DNA of 38,569 bases from IMG/VR virus record IMGVR_UViG_3300038591_000004, positions 1 through 38,569 of that record; one strand, 5' to 3'. The notes under the pieces are model-generated. The model saw only the letters and a list, made by a program, of their open reading frames with translations. It searched no databases and was not told the DNA's origin. The stretch comes from a virus. Positions 36,429-38,569 of the stretch are shown here, piece by piece. Numbering within the stretch: the first letter of the stretch is position 1; each line of letters begins with the position of its first letter. A program made the position numbers and the translations under genes.

Positions 36429-36599
36429 ATGGCTGAGGGAGTCTGTTACTTCTGCAACAAGCAGGTCGAAGAGGACGCGTACTGCATGGGTTGTCATCAC
36501 TTCGTGTGTCCAGCCTGTGACGTACAGCGGTGGTTGGATGTTCCACATCAGGTAGAGGAGCACCGTAGGCCAGAGGAGGTACACGCATGGCCCGTTTGA
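36429..36599 (+). CDS. RING-like zinc micro-gene (56 aa)
   Basis: ATG at 36429. CYFC (6 to 9), CMGCHHFVCPAC near 19 to 30: a compact treble-clef/RING-like pattern seen in other phage microproteins. The tail is acidic and Pro-rich. It overlaps the nuclease gene start by 13 bases. Confidence 0.65.
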   Translation: MAEGVCYFCNKQVEEDAYCMGCHHFVCPACDVQRWLDVPHQVEEHRRPEEVHAWPV

Positions 36600-37828
36600 T
36601 TGTGTTTGATAGGTCGCGGCGTGAGGCGGCTGAGAACTGCTTGCGCAAGCGCTGGTGGGGATATGAGTACCAGGACGTTGGGCTGGAGAAGCGCGCGCAG
36701 AGTATTCATCAGCTGGTAGGGAAGGAGATCCACGAGGGGTTGGCTGAGATTCTTGGGCACGTGACTGCCAAAACTTCATCTACCTACCACTTCGTGCGTG
36801 GGTTGGCGCTTGGACATGCTATGAAATTTCGGGATGCGGTCAAAGCCAACGGGCTGCAGGTGTTCCCGGAAGAAGGCGCGATGGATGAGGCTGCGAAGCC
36901 TGCTTCAGACTACTTGGTAGAGCAGTACGCGGCCATGATTCAGGCGTACATCTTGGCGTGGTTCATGGTCAGGTACGAGAAGTTGCTATCCGAGTACGAA
37001 GTGGTGGCGGTTGAGCAGGAGGAGGAGGTGGTGTTGCGTGAGCAATTCTTGTTCCTGTCCCGGCCAGACGCGCTGCTTAAGCGGCGCGCCGATGGCAACC
37101 ACTTCGTGCTGAATTTCAAGACGGTGAGCGACCCCAACAAGTACTGGATGGCACAGTGGCGGTACGACCAGCAGGTGATTTCGGAAGTGCTGCCCATCGA
37201 GGCCCGGTTGGGTGAGAAGTTGGGTGGCGTCATCATCGAGGGCTTGAACAAGGGCAAACAGAACGTGCAGTTTCCCAAGGATTCAGGGCAGTGGGTGCAC
37301 AACTCGCCGCTCCTGTTGGGCTGGAAGAAGAAGGGTGGGGAGCCGTTTCCGGATGAGTACGCGGTGCGGTACGAATGGAAGGATGAGGAAGGGACGCACC
37401 GGCTGGGGAAGGGCTGGGAACGGTTTGCGGTGTGGAGTGACCCCATCGGGGTTGAGGGATGGGTGGAATGGCTGTACGAGCATGAGCGTGAGTTGATAGA
37501 ACAGCAGTTCATTCCGCTGCCACCCATCATCCGGACTGAGGCTGAGGTAGAGGAGTGGGTGGAGTCGGCTACTACTGGCGAGGAAACCATCCACATGTGT
37601 ACGGACCTTGTGCGGATGGCTCCTGATGAGGAGAAAGACCGGGCACTGATGCGGTTGTTCCCTAAGTCTACTGGGTCGGGGAACTGTATTAGTCCCGGTG
37701 TGTGTCCGTTCCATGACTTGTGCTGGGCGGTCACGGATGTGGATGACATGTACGTGGCGCGTACGCCCAACCACCCCAAGGAAGTAGACGTGCGACTAGA
37801 GGAGGTTACCAGTGGACGTAAAGACTGA
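36587..37828 (+). CDS. Cas4/AddB-like PD-(D/E)XK nuclease with Fe-S cysteines
   Basis: 413 residues from ATG 36587 with GAGGAGG upstream. C18 near the start and C367, C373 and C379 near the end are placed as the four iron-sulfur ligands of Cas4/AddB-type nucleases. H49 (KEIHEGL) fits the conserved early His. SRPDALL gives D161, and the strand FVLNFKTV holds N176-x-K178 where a (D/E)xK is expected. The YDQQ stretch near 193 fits the QxxxY region. The fold and cluster look complete, but the acid-to-Asn change may lower or abolish cleavage. Exonuclease/recombination functions are expected from the family and from the ATPases beside it. Confidence 0.8.
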   Translation: MARLIVFDRSRREAAENCLRKRWWGYEYQDVGLEKRAQSIHQLVGKEIHEGLAEILGHVTAKTSSTYHFVRGLALGHAMKFRDAVKANGLQVFPEEGAMDEAAKPASDYLVEQYAAMIQAYILAWFMVRYEKLLSEYEVVAVEQEEEVVLREQFLFLSRPDALLKRRADGNHFVLNFKTVSDPNKYWMAQWRYDQQVISEVLPIEARLGEKLGGVIIEGLNKGKQNVQFPKDSGQWVHNSPLLLGWKKKGGEPFPDEYAVRYEWKDEEGTHRLGKGWERFAVWSDPIGVEGWVEWLYEHERELIEQQFIPLPPIIRTEAEVEEWVESATTGEETIHMCTDLVRMAPDEEKDRALMRLFPKSTGSGNCISPGVCPFHDLCWAVTDVDDMYVARTPNHPKEVDVRLEEVTSGRKD

Positions 37829-38045
37829 CCATATCGGAGTGCCTGGGCTGATGAAGGTGGGTGACACGGTTCATCACAACTTCCAGGGCTTCAAGTTCGA
37901 CTTCACTTGTGAGGAGATCGTGCCGTCTTCTGAGGATGGGAAGGTGTGTTACAAGGGCACGTCGCGCACCGAAGCTGCCAATCTGGATGAATTCATCCAG
38001 GCCATCTTCAAGACTGGTGCAGTGTTCATGGGAGGTAACGCGTGA
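37812..38045 (+). CDS. Small hypothetical protein (77 aa)
   Basis: GTG at 37812 overlaps the nuclease gene by 17 bases. Beta-rich start (VGDTVHHNFQGFKFDFTCEEI) and a helix with Gly-rich end (LDEFIQAIFKTGAVFMGG). The TGA overlaps the next GTG. Coupling to the nuclease and ATPase suggests a shared pathway. Confidence 0.65.
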   Translation: MDVKTDHIGVPGLMKVGDTVHHNFQGFKFDFTCEEIVPSSEDGKVCYKGTSRTEAANLDEFIQAIFKTGAVFMGGNA

Positions 38046-38569
38046 TACGAGCATTCAAGGCTGATTTGTTGTATGGAGCGACCGGTACGCTCAAGACTTC
38101 TAACGCTGGGAAGGCTGCGCTCTACTACCACAACCTGAGTGGGAAGAAGACGCTGTGGGTTTCAGCGGATGGTGGTGGGTGGGAGCCGGTGCAGTCGCTG
38201 GTGGACGAGGGCATCATCGTGCCATGGGCCATCCGGGATAGATTCAACCTGCTGGAGTCGCTAGACTTTGCCTGTCAGGGGTATTGGCCGAAGAACATGG
38301 ACGATCCCAAGTCACCGGTCGTGAAGTACCCCATGGATGATGTGGCGCTGGTGGTGTACGAAGGGCTGACCAGCTTTGGGGATGCGATTCTGGCTTACAT
38401 GCGGGCCCACCACGACACCATGAAGACCTCGCAGGAGGCTAGCTACGTCATCCGGGATGGCGCTACCTCGTATGCGGGTGGGAACATCTCGCAGTTCGGG
38501 TTCGTGCAGGACCGGCTGTATGAGTTCGTGATGAAGACGCACATGCTGCCGGTGGAGAAGGTGTTGTGG
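38042..38569 (+). CDS. P-loop ATPase (AAA_24/Sak4-like), C-terminus cut by window edge
   Basis: GTG at 38042 overlapping the previous TGA; 176 codons to the window edge without a stop. Walker A GATGTLKTS at 12 to 20, and a Walker B-like strand ending VVYEGLTS with E107. This layout is typical of phage RecA-like ATPases of the AAA_24/Sak4 group, which anneal or load DNA in recombination. It follows the Cas4-like nuclease, a pairing common in phage recombination modules. Confidence 0.75.
   Translation, partial: MIRAFKADLLYGATGTLKTSNAGKAALYYHNLSGKKTLWVSADGGGWEPVQSLVDEGIIVPWAIRDRFNLLESLDFACQGYWPKNMDDPKSPVVKYPMDDVALVVYEGLTSFGDAILAYMRAHHDTMKTSQEASYVIRDGATSYAGGNISQFGFVQDRLYEFVMKTHMLPVEKVLW

Noticed and set aside
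36940-37779. 279-aa minus-strand frame opposite the nuclease
   Set aside because: Ser/Thr/Pro-rich antisense frame over a gene with conserved Cys and nuclease motifs.
1-38569. tRNA genes, CRISPR arrays, insertion sequences, integrase or att sites
   Set aside because: No cloverleaf, regular repeat-spacer array, transposase or recombinase motif was seen on reading both strands; a covariance-model search would be needed to exclude tRNAs fully.

Overview
The window is a fragment of a tailed bacteriophage genome (Caudoviricetes, probably podovirus-like). Genes are packed tightly and often share bases of stop and start codons (ATGA, GTGA, TAATG, TGATG). Virion genes form one long minus-strand block. 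Most other genes are tiny, unrecognised and on the plus strand. No integrase, tRNA, rRNA, CRISPR array or lysis gene was seen. The host cannot be read directly. One hint is a secreted protein in the capsid block whose N-terminal domain resembles regulatory-like beta-sandwich domains common in Acidobacteriota, but that is weak evidence. The window is open at both ends: a large virion gene runs off the left and a P-loop ATPase gene runs off the right.

Region 1 (20566 down to 1, minus strand) is the late block. In transcription order it holds small zinc-knuckle and DnaJ-type zinc-finger genes, the large terminase, two small genes, the portal, a small HTH_17 protein, a run of extremely small Lys/Arg-rich peptides, a free-standing LAGLIDADG homing endonuclease, a scaffold-like protein, the major capsid protein, a signal-peptide protein, a capsid-associated protein, a tail adaptor-like protein, a tail hub, a GNAT-like protein, a membrane/coiled-coil protein and three large unrecognised virion proteins. 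The order portal, scaffold, capsid, adaptor, tail hub, internal proteins matches T7-like podoviruses. The tail hub reading frame is broken by one in-frame TAA that falls inside a recognisable beta-sandwich domain.

Region 2 (20567 to 21139) is the divergent switch. It has a (T)ACTTGACA promoter element facing the late block, an ACGC/CACA tract with 24 bases of alternating purine and pyrimidine, and two copies of a perfect palindromic operator-like site.

Region 3 (21140 to 34447, plus strand) holds many genes below 100 codons, a large share with CxxC pairs. They surround three larger genes: an AAA+ ATPase of Cdc48/FtsH type, a MoxR-type AAA+ ATPase, and a protein with an HEAAH metallopeptidase motif and a VWA MIDAS motif. 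MoxR plus VWA is a known remodelling pair, so this is the best candidate for a distinct system in the window. Further right are a DUF6166-like protein, a string of zinc-ribbon microproteins, and a sigma-70 region-4 HTH fused to a zinc-binding protein.

Region 4 (34297 to 35739, minus strand) is an island with its own strong promoter and a RepA/AAA_25-like ATPase. Region 5 (35940 to 38569, plus strand) starts at a good sigma-70-type promoter and encodes two small zinc proteins, a Cas4/AddB-like nuclease with four cluster cysteines, and the start of a second P-loop ATPase, so it looks like the edge of the replication and recombination module.
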